From positions 2,604,001 to 2,668,000 of the forward strand of contig NZ_JAMXSS010000002.1 in assembly GCF_024124825.1 (NCBI RefSeq): DNA of 64,000 nucleotides, given 5' to 3'. Of the stretch, positions 18,238-27,380 are shown in pieces. The translations under genes and the position numbers were made by a program. The DNA comes from Arthrobacter sp. H16F315 (lineage in GTDB: Bacteria; Actinomycetota; Actinomycetes; Actinomycetales; Micrococcaceae). The stretch's first letter is position 1. Each line of letters starts with the position of its first letter. Under the pieces are notes generated by a model. It was given only the letters and a program-made list of their open reading frames with translations. It had not been told where the DNA came from and did not search any database.

Positions 18238-19128
18238 TTGCTGCTCTGCCCGGTCTGCCGGGCCCGGCTGGCTCCCGGCGGACCTGGCGTGCCGGCCCTG
18301 CAGTGTCCTGCCGGGCACAGCTTCGACGCCGCGAAGCAGGGGTACTTCAACTTCCTCGTGGGTAAAGGCACCGTATTCGAAGCCGACGCGGCCGACATGG
18401 TGGCGGCGCGCTTCGAATTCCTCGGCGCCGGCCACTACCGTCCACTCGCGGATGCCGTGGCGGAACTGTCCGCCCGCTTCCTCGCAGGCGTTGACCCGCA
18501 AATGCCTCCGGTTGTGCTGGACGCAGGAACGGGCACCGGCCACTATCTCCGGGCCGTGCTGGACCGGGCCGTGCTGGACCGGAGGCCCGCCCGGGCGATC
18601 GGCCTGGACATCTCCAAGTTCGCCCTCCGCAGGGCCGCGAAACTGAACCCCGAGGCGGTAAACCTCGTCAGCGACGTGTGGCAGCCGCTGCCGCTCGGTG
18701 ACGGCAGCGTCGATGTCATCACGGTGGTCTTCGCGCCGCGCAACCCAAGAGAGTTTGCCCGGGTGCTGCGCCCTGGCGGCCGGTTGATTGTGGTGACTCC
18801 GCGGCCGGGACATCTCCAAGAGGTGGCAGGCCAGTCCGGCATGCTTGGGATCGAGCCGACAAAGGACGAACGGCTCGCGGCCTCACTCGAAGAACACTTT
18901 TCGACGCTCTCCACCGACGATCTGGATGTGCCGCTGCTGCTCTCCCCGGACGACGTCCTTCGGCTGGCCCTGATGGGCCCCGCCGGGCACCATCTGAACC
19001 GGGATGCCCTGCTGGCCTTCGCGGCCGGGCTGCCGCCGCGCACCGCCGTCTCTGCCCGGTTCCGGATCAGTGTCTTCGAGCCGCGCGCCAAACCCGCAGA
19101 TAACGACTTGGCCACTTTCGCAAACTGA
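18238..19128 (+). CDS. RlmA-type 23S rRNA guanine-N1 methyltransferase
   Basis: The protein is about 296 residues, with an N-terminal zinc motif (CPVC then CPAGH, residues 4-28) followed by QGYFNFL, then the SAM domain (VLDAGTGTGHY at about 92-102, and VFAPRNPREFARVLRPGG). RlmA(I) methylates G745 and RlmA(II)/TlrB G748 of 23S rRNA; TlrB gives tylosin-type resistance. Which base is modified cannot be told. The in-frame start is a poor TTG at 18238. ATG 18218 with an AGGAT site lies one frame away, separated by a C5 run near 18230, so one lost C is likely and the true protein is about seven residues longer. Confidence 0.8.
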   Translation: MLLCPVCRARLAPGGPGVPALQCPAGHSFDAAKQGYFNFLVGKGTVFEADAADMVAARFEFLGAGHYRPLADAVAELSARFLAGVDPQMPPVVLDAGTGTGHYLRAVLDRAVLDRRPARAIGLDISKFALRRAAKLNPEAVNLVSDVWQPLPLGDGSVDVITVVFAPRNPREFARVLRPGGRLIVVTPRPGHLQEVAGQSGMLGIEPTKDERLAASLEEHFSTLSTDDLDVPLLLSPDDVLRLALMGPAGHHLNRDALLAFAAGLPPRTAVSARFRISVFEPRAKPADNDLATFAN

Positions 19129-19222
19129 TTTCTGCGGCCCTCCGCACGGCTTGCCTATCGGCTTAGGATGGAATGAGAGTTACTGAGGGTCTGCGCCTGC
19201 AGCCCCTGGGGGCGAAGGGGGA

Positions 19223-19687
19223 ATGATGCTGGACTGGCTAGCCGAAAACTGGTGGGCGCTGTGGCTCACGGTGTTCCTGGTTTTTGCCGTGGTAGAGATG
19301 CTCACTCTGGACCTCTTTTTTATCATGCTGGGCGGTGGCGCTTTGGCCGGACTGGTGGCAGCATTCGCCGGGGCCGACCTGGGCCTGCAGATCGTGGCAT
19401 TCTGCGTCGTGTCCCTGCTGATGATCGGCTTCGTGCGGCCCGTCGCGCTCAAGCACCTCCGCAAGGGGCCGGACGACCTTCGGAGCAACGTCGAACGGCT
19501 GATCGGTGAATCCGCGCTGGTCATGGAGCCGGTCAGCGCCAGCGGCGGCCTGGTTAAAATTGGCGGCGACGTCTGGAGCGCCCGCTCCGAGACCGGCATG
19601 CTGGCCGCGGGCCAGCATGTGATTGTCAGAGCCATCGACGGCGCCACGGCCGTCGTCGCCCCGCAGCAGGAAACTGCCGTCCAGTAG
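19223..19687 (+). CDS. NfeD family membrane protein
   Basis: This 154-residue protein has two to three N-terminal membrane segments (about 8-75) and a C-terminal OB-fold-like domain (LMEPVSASGGLVKIGGDVWSARS). It is a short NfeD of the kind nearly always paired with an SPFH/stomatin gene, as here: the next gene starts 97 bases on. The pair is thought to act in membrane microdomain organisation and protein quality control. ATG 19223 (MMLDWL) follows an AAGGGGG ribosome binding site. Confidence 0.9.
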   Translation: MMLDWLAENWWALWLTVFLVFAVVEMLTLDLFFIMLGGGALAGLVAAFAGADLGLQIVAFCVVSLLMIGFVRPVALKHLRKGPDDLRSNVERLIGESALVMEPVSASGGLVKIGGDVWSARSETGMLAAGQHVIVRAIDGATAVVAPQQETAVQ

Positions 19688-19784
19688 CCGAAGCAAGAAT
19701 TCCGGCGGCCGTCACTGGCGCCGGGGACGCGGCGGGACTCCGCCGCACACCATGGCAAGACCAAATCTGGGGAATAGGTGAAGT

Positions 19785-20789
19785 ATGGATATCGCAGTCG
19801 CAATCGTGCTGCTGGTGCTCGTTGCGTTCGTAATAATAGTGCTGGTCCGGTCGGTTCGGATTGTCCCGCAGGCACGGGCGGGCGTCGTAGAACGGCTGGG
19901 GAAGTACCAGCGGACGCTGAACCCCGGCCTTACGATCCTGATCCCGTTTGTGGACCGGCTGCTGCCGCTGCTTGACCTGCGTGAACAGGTGGTCTCCTTC
20001 CCGCCGCAGCCGGTGATCACCGAGGACAACCTCGTCGTTTCGATCGACACGGTGGTCTACTTCCAGGTCACCGATGCGCGGGCAGCCACCTACGAGATCG
20101 CGAACTACATCCAGGCCGTCGAACAGCTCACCACCACGACGCTCCGAAACGTTGTGGGCGGCCTGAACCTCGAAGAAGCCCTCACCTCACGTGATCAGAT
20201 CAATGGCCAACTCCGCGGTGTGCTGGACGAAGCGACCGGCCGCTGGGGCATCCGTGTCTCGCGGGTGGAGCTCAAGGCGATTGATCCGCCGCACTCCATC
20301 CAGGATTCGATGGAGAAGCAGATGCGCGCCGAACGGGACCGGCGTGCCGCCATCCTGACCGCGGAGGGTACCAAGCAGTCCGCCATCCTCACCGCTGAGG
20401 GCCAGCGGCAGTCCTCGATCCTGAAGGCCGAAGGCGACGCCAAGGCGGCGATCCTTCGGGCCGACGGTGAAGCCCAGGCCATCCAAAAAGTGTTCGGCGC
20501 GATCCACAAGGGCAACCCCGACCAGAAGCTCCTGGCCTACCAGTACCTGCAGACCCTGCCGAAGATCGCCGAAGGCTCGGCGAACAAGCTGTGGATCATT
20601 CCGAGTGAAGTCGGGGAGGCGCTCAAAGGTATCGGCAGCGCCCTCGGCGGAAGCAAGGACGGCCAGGCCAACGATGGGCTTTTTGGGCCTGATTCTGACG
20701 CGGCCAAGGCCGAAACCGCCGGACCGGCAGCGTCCGCGGGAGGCCCCGCAGACGGCGGAGTGGATCTCACGGGCCGGCAAGAGCCCTAA
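19785..20789 (+). CDS. SPFH/stomatin (QmcA-like) protein
   Basis: This 334-residue band-7 protein has one N-terminal membrane anchor (residues 3-22), an SPFH domain (RIVPQARAGVVERLGKY onward, about 28-185), then a helical coiled region with repeated AEG units (AEGTKQSAIL, AEGQRQSSIL, AEGDAKAAIL). The last 60 residues are Gly/Ala-rich and probably disordered. Such proteins oligomerise at the cytoplasmic membrane. It pairs with the NfeD gene upstream, and a hairpin terminator follows. Confidence 0.92.
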   Translation: MDIAVAIVLLVLVAFVIIVLVRSVRIVPQARAGVVERLGKYQRTLNPGLTILIPFVDRLLPLLDLREQVVSFPPQPVITEDNLVVSIDTVVYFQVTDARAATYEIANYIQAVEQLTTTTLRNVVGGLNLEEALTSRDQINGQLRGVLDEATGRWGIRVSRVELKAIDPPHSIQDSMEKQMRAERDRRAAILTAEGTKQSAILTAEGQRQSSILKAEGDAKAAILRADGEAQAIQKVFGAIHKGNPDQKLLAYQYLQTLPKIAEGSANKLWIIPSEVGEALKGIGSALGGSKDGQANDGLFGPDSDAAKAETAGPAASAGGPADGGVDLTGRQEP

Positions 20790-20801
20790 GCGTTCCCGGT
20801 C

Positions 20802-20842
20802 AAGGGGAGGTATCCGCCGCTGGCGGGTGCCTCCCCCTTTTC
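20802..20842 (+). terminator. Intrinsic terminator after SPFH gene
   Basis: AAGGGGAGG-TATCCGCC pairs with GGCGGGTGCCTCCCCCTT around a GCT loop, with small mismatches, and ends in TTTT. It begins 13 bases after the stop codon, a convincing intrinsic terminator. Confidence 0.7.
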
Positions 20843-20874
20843 CGCATCCCGCGCGGGCAGCCCGTTCCCTAAGC

Positions 20875-20904
20875 TTTACCGGGGGCGGCCCGTTCGCGTA
20901 TACT
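20875..20904 (+). promoter_or_regulatory. Candidate sigma-A-like promoter of rbpA
   Basis: A TTTACC at 20875-20880 and TATACT at 20899-20904 are separated by 18 bases. TATACT is one base from the vegetative -10 consensus. If used, the rbpA transcript would have a leader of about 180 bases. The assignment rests on sequence only. Confidence 0.4.
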
Positions 20905-21088
20905 TAAATATTTGTCCGGCCGGTTCAGTCCGGCGGAACATTTAAGCTTCGCAAAGCGTTTTCTTTAGTGACGTTGTATCCGGTAAGGGTCCTGTGAGAA
21001 TGCGCAATGCAAACCGTAGTCCGGCGCGGCCCCACAGCCCCCGGCTCACGCAGGGCCTGACCCTGCGAACCGAATAGAGGGAGAAAAG

Positions 21089-21436
21089 ATGAGCGATCGC
21101 AGCCTGCGGGGTATGCGCCTTGGCGCCCAGAGCATGGAGACCGAGTCCGGTGTCGAGCCGGCTCCGCGCCAGCGGGTCGAGTACCGGTGCGCGGACGGCG
21201 AGCAGGTTTTTGTGACCTTCTCCTCCGAAGCCGAGATCCCCCCGGTGTGGGTCTCCAAAACCGGCAAAGAAGCCCTGCTCGTTGATGGCGAACGCCCGGT
21301 GAACCTCAACGAAAAGGCCGTTCGAACGCACTGGGACATGCTCCTGGAACGTCGCTCCCTGCCGGAACTTGAGCAGATCCTCGAAGACCGCCTGACGATC
21401 CTGCGCGAACGCCGGGGCGAACGGCGCTCCGCCTAA
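21089..21436 (+). CDS. rbpA: RNA polymerase-binding protein RbpA
   Basis: This 115-residue actinobacterial transcription factor binds RNA polymerase and the group 1/2 sigma factor to stabilise open promoter complexes. The sequence shows the N-terminal tail (SDRSLRGMRLGAQSMETE), the central core domain (VEYRCADGEQVFVTFSSEA) and the basic linker plus sigma-interacting helix at the end (LPELEQILEDRLTILRERR). ATG 21089 has GGGAGAAAAG upstream. The gene stands alone with a strong bidirectional terminator behind it. Confidence 0.95.
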   Translation: MSDRSLRGMRLGAQSMETESGVEPAPRQRVEYRCADGEQVFVTFSSEAEIPPVWVSKTGKEALLVDGERPVNLNEKAVRTHWDMLLERRSLPELEQILEDRLTILRERRGERRSA

Positions 21437-21459
21437 GGAACCCGCAGTCCGGGCACAGC

Positions 21460-21508
21460 AAAGGGGCCGGCCCGCACCGTCACAGACGATGCAGGCCGGC
21501 CCCTTTTT
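21460..21508 (+). terminator. Bidirectional terminator between rbpA and ppm1
   Basis: Thirteen-base arms AAAGGGGCCGGCC (21460-21472) and GGCCGGCCCCTTT (21494-21506) pair exactly and are followed by TT on the plus strand; an AAA run on the other side serves the minus strand. An inner CGTC/GACG extends the stem. The genes on both sides converge here. Confidence 0.8.
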
Positions 21509-21527
21509 GTCCCCGGACGGGCGAGGG

Positions 21528-22271
21528 CTAGCGCTTGTGGCTGCCAAGCTTGCCGGACAAAGTGTTCCAGCGTGCGGCAAGGCCCCACTTGGTGACGTTG
21601 ATCATGGCTTCGACCACGATGTTTCCGCTCATCTTCGAGGCGCCCAGTTCGCGTTCAACGAAGGTGATGGGCCGTTCGACAATTGTCAGACCCAGCTTGG
21701 CCACGCGCCAGGCAAGGTCCACCTGGAAGCCGTAGCCGACGGAATCGACCGCGTCCAGGTTCAGCTTCTCCAGGGTGCTGCGCCGGAACGCACGGAAACC
21801 GCCGGTAACATCCTTGATTTTCAAACCCAGCAGGAGCCGGGCATAGGTGCTGCCGACCCGGGAGATGGCTTGCCGGTACAACGGCCAGTTGACGACGCTG
21901 CCGCCCGGTACCCAACGCGAGCCCATGGCGAGGTCGGCGCCCTGTTCGACGGCCTCGAGCAGTTGCGGAAGTTGCTCCGGCTGGTGCGAACCGTCGGCAT
22001 CCATTTCGACGAGCACATCGTAACCGGCGGCGAGGCCCCATTTGAACCCGGCGATGTACGCTGCGCCCAGTCCGGCCTTTCCCGCTCGGTGCAGGACATG
22101 GACCTGGCTGTCCTCGGCGGCAAAGCGGTCCGCAAGCTGCCCGGTGCCGTCGGGGCTGTTGTCGTCGACAACCAGGACGTCGGAGCCAGGCACAGCCGTG
22201 CGCAGGCGCCCGAGAGTCTTGGGCAACGATTCCAGCTCGTTGTAGGTCGGGATGATCGTGAGGACACGCAC
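21528..22271 (-). CDS. Polyprenol-phosphate mannosyltransferase (Ppm1/DPM1 type)
   Basis: This 247-residue GT2 glycosyltransferase transfers mannose from GDP-mannose to polyprenyl phosphate, the donor for lipomannan and protein mannosylation in actinobacteria. It shows TIIPTYNELESL at the start, VVDDNSPDGTG (about 35-45), the metal-binding EMDADGSHQPEQLP (about 94-107) and GSRWVPGGSV (about 123-132). It is a free-standing catalytic domain, with no fused apolipoprotein acyltransferase as in Mycobacterium tuberculosis Ppm1. Confidence 0.9.
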   Translation of the reverse strand: MRVLTIIPTYNELESLPKTLGRLRTAVPGSDVLVVDDNSPDGTGQLADRFAAEDSQVHVLHRAGKAGLGAAYIAGFKWGLAAGYDVLVEMDADGSHQPEQLPQLLEAVEQGADLAMGSRWVPGGSVVNWPLYRQAISRVGSTYARLLLGLKIKDVTGGFRAFRRSTLEKLNLDAVDSVGYGFQVDLAWRVAKLGLTIVERPITFVERELGASKMSGNIVVEAMINVTKWGLAARWNTLSGKLGSHKR

Positions 22272-22708
22272 AGCGAGGCCTTTCCTTGGAGGGAGCGGTC
22301 AAACGCCCGGCCAGTCACTTCAGAACTGACACCAGGCGCAACTCTCCATTATAGGCAGTCACCGGGCCCGCTGGGTCCGCCGCAGGTCCCGGGGCAGATC
22401 CACCCGCTTCGGGCCAGTTGCGGCGGCCAGCGGATAGGGCCGCCGAAACCGTTTTCTGCTGCGAAGTGGACCTGCCCCTGTGGTACCCGTGGCCATGACC
22501 AAGTCAGCTGCCGGCTTGCGGCAACCTGGAAATGACCGGGGGACGTCCGGAGTCTGCGGCGTACGCAACCCTCCGTTGACCCTCAATGCTACGGGCCGGC
22601 CCCGATCTGTCAACCGCTTCCTGACCTGCCGGTTTATCCGTTGCCGCAGGTCAGGCGGGCCTGTGGGGACTCGAATTTTCCGCTGGCAGCGGCCGGATCC
22701 GCAGTCGG
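22272..22708. other. Gene-free stretch with one inverted repeat
   Basis: No gene is supported in these 437 bases. A ten-base inverted repeat, CCTGACCTGC (22620-22629) and GCAGGTCAGG (22646-22655), may be a weak terminator for the amidohydrolase or an operator. The ppm1 promoter should lie near its left end. Confidence 0.4.
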
Positions 22709-24352
22709 TCAGCCTCGCAGCGAGCCGTTGGAAAATAGTTCGCGGCCGTCCTTGACTGTCTGCAGGCAGACCGGCTCGGAGCCGGTATCCAGTGCAGGCA
22801 GCAGCGGGGTCCTGGCGCGGGGGTCCGTGCTCCAGGACTGGACCCGGCCGTCAGCGACCTGCACCATAAGTTCCTCTACTTCCCAGACTGCGAAGCTGGC
22901 CGGGGCGCCGGGTACAAGCTGGCCGGCCATCGGGTTGCGATACCGGGCGGCGCGCCAGCCTGCCCGGGTGTGGCCGAGGAACGCCGCGCGGGCCGAGATC
23001 TGCTCCGCGGGGTTGTTGTGCTGCAGGCAGGCCCGGACGCTTGCCCAGGGCCGCATCGCAGTGACCGGACTGTCACTGCCAAAGCAGATCGGCACACCCG
23101 CGGCGTAGAAGGATGCAAAGGGATTCATGCCGTCCCGCCGGGACCCGAGGCGCTGCTGGTAGAGACCGTCCCCGCCGCCCCATGAAGCATCAAAGCCGGG
23201 CTGGACGCTGACCGTCACCGAGTAGGCCGCCAGCCTGCGGATGGAGTCGGCGTCAGCGAGCTCGACATGCTCGAGACGGTGGCTCGCTGCCCGGACCCGT
23301 TGTTCACCGACGTCTGCCGCCGCCAGGTCCAGGGCCTCCAGCGCCGCATCCAGACCGGCGTCGCCAATGACGTGGAAGCCCGCTTGGATGCCCAGCAGCG
23401 AGCATACGGACAGGTGGGCGGCGGCCTCCGCGACCGACAGATAAAGGCTCCCGCGTTCGCCTGGGGCGTCACTGTAGTCCGCCCGCAGTGCCGCGGTCCT
23501 CGAACCGATGGAGCCGTCCATGTTCAGGTCCCCCGCCAGCCCGAGTACCGGCACGCCCAGGCTGTCGAGCAGAGACCGGGCCTGGTCTGCCGAGGTTGCC
23601 AGTTCACCCCAGTAGGGCAGGACCTCCGGAACGGCGTCTGCGCCCGAGTTCCAGGCCGCGGCAAGCTGCAGGTCCTGGACACTGCCAATATGCGGCGCGG
23701 CCATTTCCGCCACGGCGACATAGCCGTTGGCCGCTGCCTCGGTGAGCGCCCGCCGCTGGTAGCCGCGCAAGGCGGCGGCCGGCAGTTGACGGGCAGCGAG
23801 CCGGGCGGCGGTGTGGGCCGCGCGCTTGACCTGGCTGCCCGCACCAAAACCGTCCCTCCCGTGCAGACCGGCGGTTGCCGCCAGCGACGAGGAGACGATT
23901 GCCGAGTGCACGTCAACACGGGACAGGTAGACGTCCCGTCCCCCGGCGGCACGTTCCAATTCCTCGCGGGAGGGCAGTGCTGAGTCCGTCCACTGGGTGT
24001 CGTCCCAGCCGTGGCCGAGCACTGTGCCCTTGGCCGTGGAACCGGCGACGGCGTCGAGCAGTTCCCGGGCAGAGCGGACGTCGCCGAGCTGCAGCGAGTC
24101 CAGGGCAATCCCGGTTTCCGTGAGATGGACGTGGGAATCGACAAATCCAGGGGCAAGGAGCGCACCCTTAAGGTCGATGACCTCCATCGAGGCGTCCGCG
24201 ATCGAGCTGGCAGCCTGCTCGGACCCGACCCAGGCGACGGTGTCGCCGTCGACCAGCAGCGCCGTCGCGAAGGGATCCGCGGCCGTGTAGACGGAGCCGT
24301 TGCGGTAGAGAGTTACCTTGCGCGGCGCGGGGATGGCCGGTGTATCTGTCAT
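22709..24352 (-). CDS. YtcJ-like metal-dependent amidohydrolase
   Basis: This 547-residue amidohydrolase-superfamily protein has the N-terminal beta-sandwich and metal-binding GFVDSHVHLTETG (about 71-83), HGWDDTQW (about 119-126), and the C-terminal FGSDSPVTAMRPWAS motif. The closest characterised types (YtcJ, NfdA) hydrolyse N-substituted formamides or act on unknown amides; the substrate is open. It is soluble and lies 88 bases downstream of the helicase gene on the same strand. Confidence 0.85.
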   Translation of the reverse strand: MTDTPAIPAPRKVTLYRNGSVYTAADPFATALLVDGDTVAWVGSEQAASSIADASMEVIDLKGALLAPGFVDSHVHLTETGIALDSLQLGDVRSARELLDAVAGSTAKGTVLGHGWDDTQWTDSALPSREELERAAGGRDVYLSRVDVHSAIVSSSLAATAGLHGRDGFGAGSQVKRAAHTAARLAARQLPAAALRGYQRRALTEAAANGYVAVAEMAAPHIGSVQDLQLAAAWNSGADAVPEVLPYWGELATSADQARSLLDSLGVPVLGLAGDLNMDGSIGSRTAALRADYSDAPGERGSLYLSVAEAAAHLSVCSLLGIQAGFHVIGDAGLDAALEALDLAAADVGEQRVRAASHRLEHVELADADSIRRLAAYSVTVSVQPGFDASWGGGDGLYQQRLGSRRDGMNPFASFYAAGVPICFGSDSPVTAMRPWASVRACLQHNNPAEQISARAAFLGHTRAGWRAARYRNPMAGQLVPGAPASFAVWEVEELMVQVADGRVQSWSTDPRARTPLLPALDTGSEPVCLQTVKDGRELFSNGSLRG

Positions 24353-24440
24353 GGGTCTTGGACTCCTTGCAACTGGTGGCCGATGTGGCCGGACATGTTC
24401 GAAGACGGTGGGGGGCCGGCCCGACGGCCGGCAGCGGCGG

Positions 24441-27356
24441 TCAGACCACTGAGGAGTACGCGACGACGCCGCGCTTGATGAGTTTGATGGCCTCGGCGCA
24501 CAGCCGCGAGACCCGCGGGTCCAGCGTCGGGATTTTCGCCAGCTGGTCCAACAGGTCGATGACCTGTTTCACCCACCGGACAAAGTCGCCGGCGGCAAGG
24601 TCCGTCCCGCTGAGGACCTCCTGCAGGTGACGGCCCTTGGCCCACTTGAACATCGGCCAGGCCAGGCCCAGCTCGGGTTCGCCGGTTAGCGGGAGCTTGT
24701 TGGCTTCCTCAACATCCTCCAGGGCTGACCATTCGCGGACCACAATGTCGACGGCGGATTCCAGCGAAACACTCGGCAGCTTGGGCCGGAGGCCACGTTC
24801 CTCACGTTTGGCCTGGTAGACCAAAACGCTGGCCAGGGCGGCCACTTCGGCGGCGTCCAGGTCATTAAAGGCGCCGAGGCGAAGCGACTGCGAAATGAGC
24901 AGGTCCTTTTCGCCGTAGATCCGGCGCAGCCGCTGACCATCCGCTCCGATGGTGAGCACGCCGTCCTCCGACGTCTCCAGGTACCCGTAGCCGGAGAGGA
25001 CTCCGCACACCCGGTCGAAGGTTTTGGCGATGGTGTTGGTCCGGCCCTGGATCTGGCGCACCAGCCCGTCCGTCTCCTGCCGAAGCTTCCAATAGCGCTC
25101 CGACCAGCGCGCGTGGTCCTCCCGTTCGCTGCACCCGTGGCACGGGTGGGCGCGGAGTTCGCGGCGCAGTTCAGCGATCCGCTTTTCCTGATCCGGCTGC
25201 GCAGCGGCGCGGCCAAAGTCATCGTTCCTGCTCGGCGGCGCCGGCGGCCGGTTTTCCCGGAGGGCGTTGCGGACCGAGGACGCCAGGTCCCGGCGTGACT
25301 TGGGCACCTTGGCGTTGAATGACTTAGGGATCCGGACCCGGGTAATCGGAGCCAGCGGCCCTTCCACGTCTTGGGTTCCGATCCGCCGCAGCTGGTTGTC
25401 GAGCGTCATCACCGCCGGCCGCGGCTCGCGGGAGTGGTGGTCGGAGCTGAGGACCACTGCAAGTCCGGGTGCCCGCCCGGTCGGTACGTCCACCACGTCC
25501 CCGGGAAGCAACCGGCTCAGGGAGTCCTCGGTGACGGATTTCCGGGCCCGGGAGCTGGTCTTGGAAGCGTTCTTCTCTGCGTCGGAGAGGGCTCGGCGGA
25601 TTCGTGAGTAGTCGGTGAAATCACCCAGGTGGCAGCTCATCGATTTACTGAAGCCGGCCAGGGACTCCTCGCGTCCGCGTACCTGTTTCGCCAGCCCGAC
25701 GACGGAACGGTCGGCCTGGAACTGGGCGAACGAGGACTCGAGGATTTCCCGGGCCCGGGGGCGGCCGAACTGCGCCAGCAGGTTGATGGACATGTTGTAG
25801 GTGGGCCGGAAGCTCGAATTCAGCGGATAGGTGCGGCGTGAGGCGAGTCCGGCTACTGCCGCCGGGTCTGTCCCGGGCTGCCACAGCACCACGGCGTGGC
25901 CCTCGACGTCGATCCCGCGGCGCCCGGCGCGTCCGGTCAGCTGGGTGTACTCCCCCGCGGTGATGTTAACGTGCGCCTCACCGTTGAACTTATCCAGCTT
26001 TTCCAGGACCACGGAGCGTGCCGGCATGTTGACGCCGAGCGCCAGGGTCTCGGTCGCGAACACGGCTTTGACTAGTCCGTCGACGAAGAGCTTCTCCACC
26101 ACTTCCTTGAAAGTGGGCAGCATTCCGGCGTGGTGGGCCGCGAGGCCGCGGAGCAGGCCGTCGCGCCAGCTCCAGAAGCCCAGCACGTCCAGGTCGTCGA
26201 GCGGGATGTCTTGCGCCGCTTCATCGACGCGCCGGGCAATGATGAGCTGTTCCTGCTCGGTGGTCAGCCACAACCCTGCCGCGACGCACTGAGCCACGGC
26301 GGCATCGCAGCCGGCCCGGGAAAAGATGAAGGTGATGGCCGGCAAGAGGTCCTGTCGGTCCAGGCTGGTGATGACCTGGGGGCGGCTGGCTTTCCGGACG
26401 GGGCTGCGCGGGTCGCCCTGCGGGGCCTCGTCGCGCCGGCTGCTTTGGCGCCGGACGTTCCGGCCGCCGTGGCCAAAACGTCCGCGGAAGTTCATCTGGC
26501 TCTCGGCGCGGGCCATGGAGAGCAGCTCGGGATTGACGTCAAAGCCCGGCCGTTCGGTGCTGACGGCGCCGGAGCCCGCGGCCTTCAGCCGGGCGGGCAC
26601 GGCAGCCTCGCCGGCCTCGGCGGCCTCGCCGGCCGGAGCGATCTCATCGAAGCTGGTATCGCCGGCGAAGAGGTCCACGATCTTCCGGCCCACCATCACG
26701 TGCTGCCACAGCGGAACGGGACGATGCTCGGAGACGATGACGTCGGTCTGGCCGCGCACAGTATCCAGCCAGGCGCCGAACTCTTCGGCATTGGAGACCG
26801 TTGCGCTCAGCGAGGCCAGCTGGACTTCGCTGGGCAGATGGATGATGACTTCCTCCCAGACCGCGCCGCGGAAGCGGTCCGCAAGGTAGTGGACCTCATC
26901 CATTACGACGTAGCCGAGGTCGCCCAGGGTGCTCGAATCGGCGTAGAGCATGTTGCGGAGCACTTCGGTGGTCATCACCACCACCGGGGCGTCGCCGTTG
27001 ATGTTGGTGTCGCCGGTCAGGAGGCCCACCTGGTCCGCACCGTATTTGTCCGCGAGTTCAGCGTACTTCTGGTTGGACAGCGCCTTGATCGGGGTGGTGT
27101 AGAAGGCCTTGAGGCCGCGCTGGAGCGCCAGGTAGATGGCGAACTCCCCCACGATGGTCTTGCCGGCACCGGTAGGGGCGGCCACCAGGACACCGCGGCC
27201 GGACTGCAGTGACAGGCACGCTGCACGCTGGAAGTCATCGAGTTCGAAGGCGAGCGAACGGATAAATCCGCCCAGGTAGGTTTTGGCTTCTGCGGCCCGC
27301 TCGGCACTGGCGCGGTAGCGTTCAGATGGCGATTCCGGACCGGGTAGTGAGGACAT
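24441..27356 (-). CDS. Ski2/Mtr4-like DEAD/DEAH RNA helicase (HelY type)
   Basis: This 971-residue superfamily 2 helicase has motif I PTGAGKT at 61-67, motif II DEVH at 153-156, motif III SATVSN (about 180-185) and motif VI QLTGRAGRRGID. A helicase C domain and a long C-terminal DSHCT-like region follow (MFKWAKGRHLQEVLSGTDL). It is the actinobacterial relative of yeast Ski2/Mtr4, probably unwinding RNA in turnover or processing. Its position beyond tatC in the PafBC-TatA-TatC-HelY order is usual in actinobacteria. Confidence 0.92.
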   Translation of the reverse strand: MSSLPGPESPSERYRASAERAAEAKTYLGGFIRSLAFELDDFQRAACLSLQSGRGVLVAAPTGAGKTIVGEFAIYLALQRGLKAFYTTPIKALSNQKYAELADKYGADQVGLLTGDTNINGDAPVVVMTTEVLRNMLYADSSTLGDLGYVVMDEVHYLADRFRGAVWEEVIIHLPSEVQLASLSATVSNAEEFGAWLDTVRGQTDVIVSEHRPVPLWQHVMVGRKIVDLFAGDTSFDEIAPAGEAAEAGEAAVPARLKAAGSGAVSTERPGFDVNPELLSMARAESQMNFRGRFGHGGRNVRRQSSRRDEAPQGDPRSPVRKASRPQVITSLDRQDLLPAITFIFSRAGCDAAVAQCVAAGLWLTTEQEQLIIARRVDEAAQDIPLDDLDVLGFWSWRDGLLRGLAAHHAGMLPTFKEVVEKLFVDGLVKAVFATETLALGVNMPARSVVLEKLDKFNGEAHVNITAGEYTQLTGRAGRRGIDVEGHAVVLWQPGTDPAAVAGLASRRTYPLNSSFRPTYNMSINLLAQFGRPRAREILESSFAQFQADRSVVGLAKQVRGREESLAGFSKSMSCHLGDFTDYSRIRRALSDAEKNASKTSSRARKSVTEDSLSRLLPGDVVDVPTGRAPGLAVVLSSDHHSREPRPAVMTLDNQLRRIGTQDVEGPLAPITRVRIPKSFNAKVPKSRRDLASSVRNALRENRPPAPPSRNDDFGRAAAQPDQEKRIAELRRELRAHPCHGCSEREDHARWSERYWKLRQETDGLVRQIQGRTNTIAKTFDRVCGVLSGYGYLETSEDGVLTIGADGQRLRRIYGEKDLLISQSLRLGAFNDLDAAEVAALASVLVYQAKREERGLRPKLPSVSLESAVDIVVREWSALEDVEEANKLPLTGEPELGLAWPMFKWAKGRHLQEVLSGTDLAAGDFVRWVKQVIDLLDQLAKIPTLDPRVSRLCAEAIKLIKRGVVAYSSVV

Positions 27357-27380
27357 GCTTCCAGCCTAGTGCGCCGGGAG

